This document shows positions 27,501 to 41,276 of a stretch of 64,000 nt of DNA, piece by piece; within the stretch, counting starts at the first letter, position 1; the number at the start of each line of letters is the position of its first letter. Below the pieces are notes generated by a model. The model had not been told where the DNA came from. It worked only from the letters and a program-made list of their open reading frames with translations, and ran no database searches. Source of the DNA: Hirudinaria manillensis (Eukaryota > Annelida > Clitellata > Hirudinida > Hirudinidae); contig CM067529.1 of assembly GCA_034509925.1 (NCBI GenBank), forward strand, positions 9,895,001-9,959,000, written 5' to 3'. Both the position numbers and the translations under genes were made by a program.

Positions 27501-29279
27501 TCTAATAAGTGACATGCAATTACAGTTAGAATTGCAAATGTTGACAATTTTAAAAGTACGTTTGGACAAAAACATTTATCCAAATGGCCTGCAGGGATGC
27601 AGAGATGTTTTTGCAAAAAACTTGTCAAATTTGAAAATCATTGCTAATCATTTTAAATCAAAATCTCAAAAAGTCTACGCGTTTGTTTCATTGAAACGGC
27701 AGTTCTGAACCAACCCCTTTGTTGAAGGCTGTGGTTCCCTTGTTGACACAAAATTATGCCAAAGTGGCCAGTTCTCACGTCAGTAACAGTGAGTGCTCTA
27801 TTTTTGTGTTTTTTTTTTTATTATTATAATAATTATAAAAAAAAAATTGAAGTATTGTGAATTATTGTGTTTTCCTTATTTTGATTATAATAACGTTGCT
27901 GTCAAAAATTTGAATATAATTATTTTATTTTAATCGTTACTTTACTCTGCCATTGATGTCGATAATTTTAAATGTTTTTGTTCGTTTCAGAAAGTAACTC
28001 ATTGTCAGACTCAAGACTGTCGTCGTCGTCGTCATCTTCTTCTTCGTCGTCGTCGTCATCATCATCATCATCGTCGTCGACGTCGTCATCGTCTCCTTTG
28101 AATATTACCACAACTCCCCCAACTTTCACTGTGACCTCAATGTCGGAACTCACCACTCTGGTGACCAGTTCTACCTCCGTCGATTCTCTGCCAAGCCCCT
28201 CCCCTCACATGTCACTCAAGCAACTGTCGCTGTCTGCGGCCGCAAATAACGGTCGGTCCGAATGCGAAGGAATCTTTGACTTGAAAACTCCGAGCAGATT
28301 GCAGGTTCGTCGTGTTTCTCTCATTCCGTTTGATGTTGCCACGGTCACACGTGTCAATTCCACGTCACAGGGATCCGGTTGCGTGTTTCCTGGCGACGCT
28401 CGCGACACAAACGACGCCTCCTGCGTGACCCCCGACCTCGGTTCTTTGGCACTCGCCGACCATGCGAGTCGAACCTCTCGCTTCCTGACCTCTGCTTCCC
28501 TCCACTTCCTGTGCCCCTCCACAACCTCGTCCGCCTCGAAGACGGTTCACGTCCATCCGCTCCTTGGCGTTTCTCCTCTGGGTCAACAGCCCCTTGACAA
28601 GGTTCAGAAACTCCAGCTGGTCATGGTCGAATCTGCACTCCATCGGTTGCCCCAACCAGTGGATTCTGAGAAGCACAGGTGAAATTTGAATGTTTTTTTT
28701 TGTTTCTCTTGGAATAAGTTGTTAATTTTTTGTTTGACGCTTTCTCTCCTTTGTGAGAATTCTAGTAACTTTGCAGATCGTTATCATTACAGGTCCGGTC
28801 TGACGCGGAGTCCGGGCAACGTTCCTCCTTACTATACTCCGTACAGTCCTCCTGTCTACGATTCTATCGAGTTCTTCAATCAACTCCACATTGAAACTCT
28901 CTTCTTCATCTTCTATTACATGGAGGTTGGAGATATTTTCAAATCATTCCCTGTCAACTAAAAGTAATACTTCAGTGCCTTTTTATCTTAAAAGGGCACA
29001 AAGGCTCAGTATCTGGCTGCCAAGGCATTGAAGCTGAAATCCTGGAGGTTCCACACGAAGCTTCTCATGTGGTTTCAGAGGTTCGAGGAACCGAAAATAA
29101 TAACGGAGGAGTTCGAACAGGTGCGTTACTTTGTGCTCGGTCGATATTCCAAGCCTAACTCGTACCCCGTTGGTGACCAGGGCTCCTACCTGTTCTTTGA
29201 CTTCGAGTCCTGGGCTCAGAGGCAACAGGACGAGTTCATGTTCGAGTATCGGTATTTGGAAGATCACGACCTTAACTGA
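24593..29279 (+). CDS. CNOT3: CCR4-NOT transcription complex subunit 3
   Basis: A multi-exon gene for the NOT3/5-type scaffold subunit of the cytoplasmic/nuclear deadenylase complex. Exon 1 (ATG at 24593) gives MADKRKLQ and splices on a T|GTAAAT donor to the next exon at about 24.75 kb (EIERTLKKI). The N-terminal coiled-coil domain continues to about 26.1 kb through motifs [32 protein letters not shown] and [11 protein letters not shown] divergent low-complexity linker follows, with a His run near 26.87 kb and a run of about 20 serines near 28.02-28.08 kb built from mixed TCG/TCT/TCA codons. The C-terminal NOT box is unmistakable ([44 protein letters not shown]) and ends at 29279. Exons between 26.2 and 27.8 kb are tentative. 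AATAAA at about 29453. Confidence 0.92.
27400..27470 (+). repeat. Short interspersed element end (GCGCTATATAAATG-type)
   Basis: The stretch ending AGTAGCGCTATATAAATGAA lies in a CNOT3 intron and resembles the copies at 13.3 and 14.05 kb. It lacks a long microsatellite tail. Confidence 0.45.
29121..29180 (+). other. 60-bp in-frame, stop-free intron in the CNOT3 NOT box
   Basis: Comparison with the family's NOT box shows that GTGCGTTACT...GACCAG must be removed to join FEQ to [11 protein letters not shown]. The intron is exactly 60 bases and keeps the frame open, so retention would insert 20 residues without truncating the protein. Confidence 0.75.
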
Positions 29280-29452
29280 TCATGATACGTTTTCTTGTGG
29301 ACTCGGACCATCTTCTCGTGATTGCATTTGTCGCGATTTGTTCCCAACGTTTTATTGCGCATTTGTTTCAATTTTAACTTATTTTGGACCAGGTTGTGCG
29401 TTGGTTGTGAGTCTTATCATTGAAAATTGTTTTGCTTTTAAATTGATATGGT

Positions 29453-29458
29453 AAATAA
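29453..29458 (+). terminator. Polyadenylation signal of CNOT3
   Basis: AATAAA about 175 bases after the stop codon of CNOT3, in the right orientation. Confidence 0.55.
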
Positions 29459-29459
29459 A

Positions 29460-30590
29460 GCCTGCAAATTATTGAGTTTGGAGTCGGTTTGGTTTTTGTT
29501 GACGAACAACCCTCAAAATGCTCTTCAGAAGATTTTGATGAACTGATCTGCAGATAAGGGTTTTTACAAATATTTTGGTTCTCTTTATGTGATGTCCAGT
29601 GCTTTGGGACATCAAGGAAGATCCCATAAACTATATTTTTCGCTTGATGGTTTTTGAGTACATATGGTGCCATTCGAGCGTTCTATATCCTCTATAAGTT
29701 CCACTAATTACACTGGTCACGAAAAGCCCCTGTGGGACCTTGCTTCAACGATTATATGTCGTTTATTTTGATTTCCGAACCTAACTTAAGAACTACGCCT
29801 TTAGCAACCCTCATTATGGAGATCAAATGCAAACTTTAGTCCTTGACTTTTAAAATCCTTAATATGCGGTTTTCAGGCGAGTTGAGCAGCATAAAGTCAA
29901 TTTACTTACAATTAAGTTCGTTTTTAATCTTTATCAAAACGACTAGGTACGAAATTATAAGCTGCAGCTTTATAGACAAATTTCACCTATATGGTTTGGC
30001 ATTATTTTCCACTTTTCCTCCTAACACTAATGGACTGCCTCAGTTTTCTTGCTTGTGGAGTATTTGGAAGACCACGACTTTAACTGATCATGGTTTGTTC
30101 AAAATGTATTTTTCTCGACTAATTATCTTTTATTTTGTCTTTTTCTTTTAATTTTGTGAGAATTGTATTGAATAATTGGATCAATGCAGCATATAAAAGG
30201 ATAGACTTTGATTTAGCCACTTTCGAGATTTCTATGCTCAATATGATTTCAATTCAAATAATGTAATTGAGGTGACGGAGTATGCCAATCGAAAACAAAC
30301 AAAAAACATGGCCAAAAGTAAAACGTGAGATTTCTAAAGTGCCTAAAATAACTTTTACTTTTTACTTTTTTTACTTTTTTTAAAAAGAGTTGTATAGAGC
30401 CTAGAAATAAGTTGGCTAATATGTTTAATAAGACCATCTAATGGTTACACAATGGACAGCTGTGATCGGTCTATTGGCCTCTGTCTGAGCCATAGGTTTC
30501 ATTAAAGAGTTAAGTGTTTACAAATCAAACAATTTCGATTACTATGTCAGCATTTTTTACAGATGGTTGCAAACAAAATTTCTGCCATCA
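29460..30590. other. Intergenic region with a duplicated CNOT3 tail
   Basis: No gene was recognised. It holds a short duplicate of the CNOT3 3' end at 30059-30091 and otherwise AT-rich sequence. A minus-strand open stretch at 29374-29673 has a faint IFLDVPK-like piece that could be a reverse-transcriptase scrap, but it is too short to claim. Confidence 0.5.
30059..30091 (+). pseudogene. Duplicated fragment of the CNOT3 last exon
   Basis: A 33-base block matches the end of the CNOT3 coding sequence (around 29251-29283) with two differences. It would encode YLEDHDFN followed by TGA and the same ATCATG after the stop. It is about 0.8 kb downstream of its source in the same orientation, so it is probably the most conserved remainder of a decayed local duplication. 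Confidence 0.7.
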
Positions 30591-30614
30591 ATGTTTTCGA
30601 CAGTTATTGGCAAT

Positions 30615-30660
30615 ATGAAGCTACTCGTGATATTTATGATATCCTTGGTTTCAGTTAAAT
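30615..30660 (+). CDS. Signal-peptide exon of the lectin-like gene (proposed)
   Basis: An ATG opens MKLLVIFMISLVSVK, a short basic-hydrophobic leader, and meets a strong donor (GTAGGT at 30661) in phase 1. The lectin exons at 32.8 and 34.2 kb begin in the matching phase, so joining gives SVK-S-KDSITICDN. An in-frame upstream ATG at 30591 is an alternative start. The link to the lectin exons is inferred from phase and order only. Confidence 0.5.
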
Positions 30661-30778
30661 GTAGGTTTTGTTATCGTGTAGTTAGATTAAAAAATTTTTT
30701 ATTTCTATGTTGTTATGCGCTCCGTTGGGATTCAAATGAGTTCATAGAAGCTGGACTCCGCTTAGAGACTCCAATTAG

Positions 30779-30786
30779 TGTAGCGT
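30779..30786. repeat. Left target-site duplication of the hAT element
   Basis: TGTAGCGT, identical to bases 31939-31946 on the other side of the element. Confidence 0.93.
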
Positions 30787-31938
30787 TAGTGATCGACCGG
30801 GGCGACAATTTTAGCCGGGACCGGGGCCGGGACCGGGGTAGGGGGAGCGGTTGCCGGGGGCAGCCGGGACCGGGGTTCAGGTGGGCCGGGGTTAGCCGGG
30901 GCCGGGGTTGAAGCCGGGGTTAGGGAGGCCATCTATAATAACGTTAACTAACGGTGCTTTTATTCTCTAAACATGTTGTAAACGTCAAATAATATATAAG
31001 TATGCTTATTATGTCAAAGAGATTCTGTAAAACCTGTAATAAAAAAAAATTTTCACAACGACAACTTTTCCACGCTCCGTTGCGAAAACTTAGAAAAACA
31101 TTAAATCGTTGATGGAATCTCATGAAAATCAAATCTTTTTGAATACTAATTGATTACTGTTTTGTGAAGGCCATAGTGATGAAAGTTAAACGGTAATTTT
31201 TTTAAAACTCATAGTTTTAAGGACATCATTCCAGGTTCCAGCCGATGATGTTTATTTAACTCCATCGAGTTAAGAAAACTTTCTCAGGTTCCTTTTGATG
31301 GGAGGGTGCCTGCATCTTGTTCAGGATCAGAGGAGGGTCATTCAAGCAAGGACAACGACCTGTGGGAAGAAGTATTGAGAGAAGAAGCTTCCGAAATTAC
31401 GGGAAAGAAAGCACCCGAAGCAGAGAGGGAATTGGAGGCTTACCTTTCAAAAAAGCGCATAAATAGAACGGATGACCCACTGGCCTACTGGAAAATTTAC
31501 AGGAGCGAGTTACCAGGCTTGGCGAAGCTGGCAAGGATTTACCTAAGCCCACCTCCCAGTTCAAGTGATAGTGAACGGGAGTTTAAAGTGGCACAGTCTA
31601 TTCAAAAAGGGAGAATTAGACTGTTGCCCAAAAATGTTGAAACTTTAGTATTCATTAAGTATAACTTAAGAGCTCTATCGTACTCCACTAATTTGCCGGC
31701 TGTACCTGAGGACTTTAACTCTCCGAACGATATATTTTATGATTCGTCGGATGATGAATAAATTTTATTTAAGTTGACAAAGCTAAAAATTCGACTTTTG
31801 TTTACCCCCGGCTAAACCCCGGTTGAATTTAAGCCGGGGCGGGACCGGGGCCGGGGAATGTTAAAAAGCCGGGGCCGGGACCCCGGTGGTAAAAAAGGCC
31901 GGGGTTCAGCCGGGTCCGGGGTCCCCGGTCGTTCACTA
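30787..31938 (+). mobile_element. hAT-superfamily DNA transposon, internally deleted
   Basis: The 16-bp terminal inverted repeats are TAGTGATCGACCGGGG on the left and, read inward from the right end, TAGTGAACGACCGGGG (one mismatch). The element is flanked by a perfect 8-bp target duplication, TGTAGCGT, at 30779-30786 and 31939-31946, the size expected for hAT. Both subterminal regions (about 30795-30920 and 31805-31935) are extremely GC-rich with repeated CCGGGACCGGGG-type units, in sharp contrast to the AT-rich surroundings. At 1152 bp it is far shorter than autonomous hATs and keeps only the 3' part of the transposase. It sits in the first intron of the lectin-like gene. The identical target duplication suggests a fairly recent insertion. 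Confidence 0.93.
31306..31761 (+). pseudogene. hAT transposase C-terminal dimerisation domain
   Basis: An open stretch of 151 codons ends with the hAT dimerisation signature: DPLAYWKIYRSELPGLAKLA, then YLSPPPSSSDSERE (usual form: PATSxxSERxFS) and RIRLLPKNVETLVFIKYNL. The zinc finger and catalytic domain are absent from the 1.15-kb element, so this remnant cannot transpose it alone. The ATG at 31306 may not be a true start. Confidence 0.85.
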
Positions 31939-31946
31939 TGTAGCGT
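31939..31946. repeat. Right target-site duplication of the hAT element
   Basis: TGTAGCGT, identical to bases 30779-30786. Confidence 0.93.
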
Positions 31947-32818
31947 AGCGAGCCTTTAAGCTGTGGCATTAGCTCCTGGTACCTGTGGTTTTGGGAAGAC
32001 AAAGAGGCTCAGAGTATTAACGATGGATTTGGTAGATTATAAAATTGAACCCATTATTGAAACCTGGAACTTGCTTATTTTACCCTGCCAAGATCCTACC
32101 CTATATCCTGAATCTGAAATCCACAGTAAACCGACTTTGAATTGGCTTTTGTCACTTATGTAGATAATCTCGATTCTCTCAAAATCCTCCATCTGCAGCT
32201 AGTTCTAAGCTTGAGCTTAGCGTTTTAACAGTCTTTTAATATCTAAAAGGCTCAAGTTTAATATGCAATTGCCTATTTCTACCTTTTAGATATCAAGACT
32301 ACTCTGTATAGTCTAGTATACAGTATGGGTACTAATAACACTATCTAGACTAAAAAGTTGAGCGGTGATGGAAAAATAAGGTCCAGATTATCATATTCGT
32401 GTAAAAATAAAGATGCATTTATGCAGTCAGGAAAAATGGTACTTGCGAAGGCAGTCTCTTTCCATATAGAAAATGTTATTTAATCGCAGTGTTCACAAAC
32501 TTTTGATACTATAATAAGATTAGGAAAGAATTATGTTAATTAAATCGTTTCTTTATTTTTTGAAAGTTTATTAGTTATCTTTATTATATGCCCTTACTGA
32601 GTTTGCATAAATTTAAATACGTGGCTCTCTGACATTCTTTGAAATAATGTAATGCAATAATATTGCAAGATATGCAGGCACTGAATAATTTTATTTCATT
32701 GGTTTTTTTCTATATATAATAGTCTATGCAATTCCTAGATAGTAAGTTATACATAACGCCATACAACACCAAAAAACCATGAAGCTAGTTAAAATTACAA
32801 ATTTTTATTTTTTCATAG

Positions 32819-33002
32819 CAAAAGATTCAATAACGATTTGCGACAATGACGAGGCTCATATAAATTGCTTCCAAGGAGAAAAACTTCAAATCAGAAATGC
32901 TTCTTATGGTCGCTGGGACACCACTACGTGCAACAAAGGAGAAAAAAGTGACCAGTGGACTATCAAATGTTTATCCTCTTCCCTGGATACTGTCAAAACC
33001 AT
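32819..33002 (+). CDS. SUEL/galactose- or rhamnose-binding lectin half-domain exon, copy 1
   Basis: Bounded by an acceptor (TTTCATAG) and a donor-like AT|GTTAGT. It encodes ITICDNDEAHINC, then a stretch with ASYGRWDTTTC, which matches the N-terminal half of the SUEL-type lectin domain (L-x-C ... I..A.YGR.....C). The second half of a full domain (C-G-K..C ... DPC.GT.KYL.V.Y) was not found. If the donor is not used, translation stops at TAA (33010) just after MLV, giving a truncated domain. The protein would be secreted if the 30.6 kb leader exon is used. Confidence 0.7.
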
Positions 33003-34207
33003 GTTAGTGTAATGAATTTGAAATTCTTTCTTTTGAAAAAATATTAATCGAGTCGTTGGATTTCCAATTTTGATTTCAACGGTTTCAAATAAACTCAAGT
33101 GGTAACTATTTGGGTAGCACCTCGTACTTTGAAATAATTTGAAATATTTAATCACTATCCTCAGACGAATATTATTTATTTATTTGAAACCGTTTCACCC
33201 TGCACTATAATGAACCATTGGAAAATTGTCTCTTTATTTCAAGAGGTTCAAGCTTTCCAATGACTGCTAATACAGATTCGTGTCATGGATAATGAATGTA
33301 AATCGTAAATCGGGACGTAGAAAAATTGTAGAAAGCGACGAGCAGTAAAGTTTGAATTCTAACAAAAGGTGCCTGCCAAGGTCGGTGGAAGATGTACAAG
33401 ATTTGAAAAGCTATTGGATCTTGTAGTTAATAGTATTGAGGAACAGCGAATTCGGATTTTATGACGGGTACTGTGTGAAACTGGTTATGTAATTTTGGCA
33501 CAGGCGGAAAAAAATTTAGAATGATGAATTATATAGGCTAAATTTATATTTATTCGTTTATTTGTGTAGATTCGAGTGTATTTCAGTTCATTGTCTTTGA
33601 CATTAAAATTTAACTTAAAGAAGTGTTTATTTATTTTAAAAAAGGTGCTCTAAATCTCAGTCCAAATGTTTGATCCAAGTCAATCCCTCATTATTTCAAG
33701 ATCCATGTCCCGGAACTCCGAAATATTTGAAAATTGTGTACCATTGTCTAAATGGTTAGATAGATTTGTGAATGTTTCAGCATGACATTAAACCAGTTAA
33801 TTTATTACTAATAACATTAATTATGATTAGGAAGCTGAATAAATAAAGCCAAGCGGTTGGGTTATCAAAGTTAAATTTACGTGTTCTTTTTTTTTATACT
33901 TTTTCAATAAAATTAACTTTTTCGATATTTGTCAAAAGCCGACATTTCGAATACTTTATTTGATAGACTTCAAGAGATAAAACCCAGATTATATTAAAGT
34001 AGCAGGGCAAACTTCCTCTAAAATAATATGATGGATAATATGCAACCATTGAATAATATTATTTTATCATTAGCGTGGCTTTCAGGAAATATTGTGTTTA
34101 ATCATCCCAGGTAATTCCTGGATAGTAAGTTATAAGTAACACCAGCTACACTAACATCAAAAAACCCCAAAGCTAGTTGAAATTGCAAATTTTTATTTTT
34201 TTCACAG

Positions 34208-34394
34208 CAAAAGATTTGGTAACGATTTGCGACAATGACGAGGCTCATATAAACTGCTTAGAAAGAGAAAAACTTCAACTCAGAGATGCATTTTATGGTC
34301 GATGGGACACCACCACGTGCATCAAGGGGGAAAAAAGTGACCAGTGGAACCTCAAATGTTCTTCATCTTCTTCCCTGGATACTGTCAAATCCAT
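34208..34394 (+). CDS. SUEL lectin half-domain exon, copy 2
   Basis: A tandem duplicate of copy 1 with a good acceptor (TTTTTTTCACAG) and the same AT|GTTAGT donor. It keeps CDNDEAHINC and YGRWDTTTC. There is one extra serine in the serine run near the end. The flanking intron sequence is also duplicated, so the unit of duplication is about 1.3-1.4 kb, not just the exon. Confidence 0.7.
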
Positions 34395-35340
34395 GTTAGT
34401 GTAATGAATTTACAATTTTTTTCATATGAAAAATTATTAATCGATTCGTTGGATATCCAATTTCGATCGTAAAGGTTTCCAATCAACTAAAGTGGCAAGT
34501 ATTTGGGCAGCACCTCGTACTTTAAAATAATTTGAAATATTTAATCATTATCCTCAGGCGAATATCATTTGTTCATTTGAAACCGCTTCACCCTGAACTA
34601 ATATGAACCATTCGAAAATTGTCTCTTTATTTTAAATAGTGGTTCAAGCTTTCCAATGACTGCTAATACAGATTCGTGTCATGGATAATGAATGTAAATC
34701 GTAAATCGGGACGTAGAAAAATGTAGAAAGCGACGAGAATTAACGTAGGAATTCTAACAAAAGATGCCTGCCAAGGTCGATGGAAGATGTACAAGACTTG
34801 GACCGTATACTTAATGGTATTGAAGAACAGAGAATTCGGATTTTGTGACGGGTACTGTGTGAAACTGGTTATGTAATTTTGGCACAGGCGGAAGAAATTT
34901 AGAATGATGAATTATATAGGCTAAATTTATATTTATTCGTTTATTTTTATAGATTCGAGTGTATTTCAGTTCACTGTCTTTGACATTAAAATTTAACTTA
35001 AGGAAGCATTTATTTATTTGAAAAAAGGTGCACTACATCTCAATCCAAATGTTTGATCCAAGTCAAACCCTCATTGTTTCAAGATCCATGTCCCGGAACG
35101 CCGAAATATTTGAGCGTTGATTACACTTGTCTAAAAGGTTAGGATAGATTTGTGAATGTTTCAGCATGGCATTAAACCAATTAATTTATTACTAATAACA
35201 TTAATTATGAGCCAAGCAGTTGGGTTATCAATGTTGAATTTACGGGTTCTTTTTTTTTATACTTTTTCTAATTTTTACTAATAAATTTATCTTTCTCGAT
35301 ATTTGTCAAAAGCCGACACTTCGAATACTTTATTTGGTAG

Positions 35341-35536
35341 ACTCCAAGAAAGAAAAAGATTTAATAACGATTTGCGACAATGACGAGGCTCATATAAACT
35401 GCTTGGAAGGAGAAAAAATTCAACTCAGAGATGCTTCTTATGGTCGATGGGACACCACCACGTGCAACAAAGGGGAAAAAAGTGACCAGTGGAACCTCAA
35501 ATGTTCATCTTCTTCTCTGGAAACTGTCAAAACTAT
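35341..35536 (+). CDS. SUEL lectin half-domain exon, copy 3, altered acceptor
   Basis: A third copy, with the same core (CDNDEAHINC, ASYGRWDTTTC) and the same donor. About 230 bases that precede the exon in copy 2 are missing, including the original acceptor, so the exon now follows GACACTTCGAATACTTTATT directly. A substitute acceptor (TTTGGTAG at 35340) would keep the required phase and add a few residues (SKKEK). Whether this copy is spliced is unknown. Confidence 0.6.
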
Positions 35537-36240
35537 GTTAGTGTAATGAATTTGAAATTTTTTCATTTGAAAAAATATTAATCGAGTCGTTGGATTTCCA
35601 ATTTTGATGCCAACGGTTTCAAATAAACTCAAGTGACAATTATTTGGGCAGCACCTCTTACTTTAAAATAATTTGAAATATTTAATCATTATATCATTAT
35701 ATGCGAATGTCACTTGTTCGTTTGAAATCGTTTCACCCTGCACTAGTAAATCGTAAATAGGGACGTAGAAGAATGTAGAAAGCGACGAACAGTAACGTAA
35801 GAATTCTAATTAAACGTGTCTGTCAATTGAAAAGTACAAGATCTGAGAAGCAATTGGGTTGTGTAGATAATGATGTGGGGAAAAATTTCGGATTTAATGA
35901 AAGGTACAGTCTGTAGCTGTAACTGGTAGTGTAATTTTGGCACAGGCGAAAGAAATTTAGAGTGTTGAATTACATAGGCTACATTTAGATTTATTCTGTT
36001 TTTTTTCATGCATTTGAGTCTATTTCAGTTCATTGTTTTTGCAATTAAAATCAATTTAGTTTATAGCAGTGTTTATTTATGATTAAGGTGCTCTAAATCT
36101 CAATCCAAATGCTTGATCCAAGTCAAACCATCATTGTTTCAAGATCCATGTCCCGGAACGCCAAAATATTTGAAAGTTGATTACCGTTGTGAAAAGGGTT
36201 AGCTTAGATTTATAAGCGTTCCAATCGTTTCCCACATTAC

Positions 36241-37284
36241 TAATAGCATTAATTAATTATAGTTATGAGGCCGTAAAACTTTACCTAAGCAATCAGGCTA
36301 ACCATGGAGACATTTACAATTTGGAGCTTTTACAATACAATATATCATTCTCGTTCTTTACAAAGAGCAGATTTTTCGAGCGCTTTATTAACCCAAGTTA
36401 GACGTATTAAGTGGCTTTTATTAGCGTTCGACAGATGATATGATCAAGAGTGGTGCAACAGGATGTTGTTGTACATTTCTGCAGAATTCATGGTTTTTCA
36501 ATACTTAATTTTGTTTTTAGGTAAAGATCCTGTGATACCTTCAAGTATTATGAAGAAACAGCCTTCATTAATGACACTGATAAATTTAATTATGCTTCAA
36601 TTCATTCAACGGGCCCTGTATTACTAATATATGCATCTTTCAACAATTTATTTCCTAAATTCAAAAATTCTTTTTTTTTTGCGAATGAATGACAATCTTT
36701 AATAAAAAAGACATTATTTGATAGCTAGGTAACGTGAATTCTTGGTTGATAGCAAAGATGCGAGAATCTTGGAAAGCGAAACGCGAGTCTTTGAAAGGCA
36801 ATGATTGTGAGTAAGAATGATACTACAATACCTTCGGTACTACCTCCTAATACCTTTGCTAGTCATCTGTTCGAGTATAATCGATATAAATTTATGTGAA
36901 TTTTCCGTAAACCGATAGGTGAAATACTGAATTTTCTCTTTTGAGTAATTATAATTAATTTCCATCGAACTTGTATTTAAAAAATTGTAAACCCTTTTGT
37001 TCCAAATGCTATTAAATTTAAATAAGTGTGTTTGATTGTTAATAAAGTGAACAGGTATACGTCTTGTTGTGCAGAACAAAATCTGTCCAAATGACATTCG
37101 CAAATTTAAACGTTGTTAATCATTTACTGATGAATCCAAACGAGAAGCAGTTAAATCCGAGGCAAAGACTCTGGCTGTCATTTTCTCATACAATTCTGAG
37201 TCATCGTGTCAATTAAATGTTAAATAAAATATAATAATAATGCCTCTTGGCAAATGTGGTTAACCAAATTACATAGAAATAAAT
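36241..37284. other. Intergenic, AT-rich
   Basis: Nothing recognised. It separates the plus-strand lectin array from the minus-strand kinase, so both 3' ends should lie here. An 87-codon minus-strand open stretch (36840-37103) has no family resemblance. Confidence 0.5.

Positions 37285-41276
<3,992 letters not shown>

Larger units (their letters stand above)
32640..36240 (+). repeat. Tandem duplication array carrying the lectin exons, three units
   Basis: Three head-to-tail units of about 1.4, 1.15 and 0.9 kb are recognised by repeated landmarks besides the exons: CAAAAGCCGACA(C/T)TTCG, GATCCATGTCCCGGAAC, TTTTGGCACAGGCG(G/A)AA and AATTTGAAATATTTAATCA. Units differ by point changes and by deletions, with unit 3 the most reduced. 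Confidence 0.85.

Noticed and set aside
27968-28156. Poly-aspartate frame antisense to the CNOT3 serine run
   Set aside because: Only the complement of the TCG/TCT/TCA repeat.
29374-29673. Reverse-transcriptase fragment with IFLDVPK
   Set aside because: Seven residues of resemblance in a frame-shifting context are not enough.
32779-32818. ATG of MKLVKITNFYFFIAK as the start of lectin copy 1
   Set aside because: It lies in the intron before the acceptor TTTCATAG; the matching place in copy 2 has no ATG, so it is not a conserved start.
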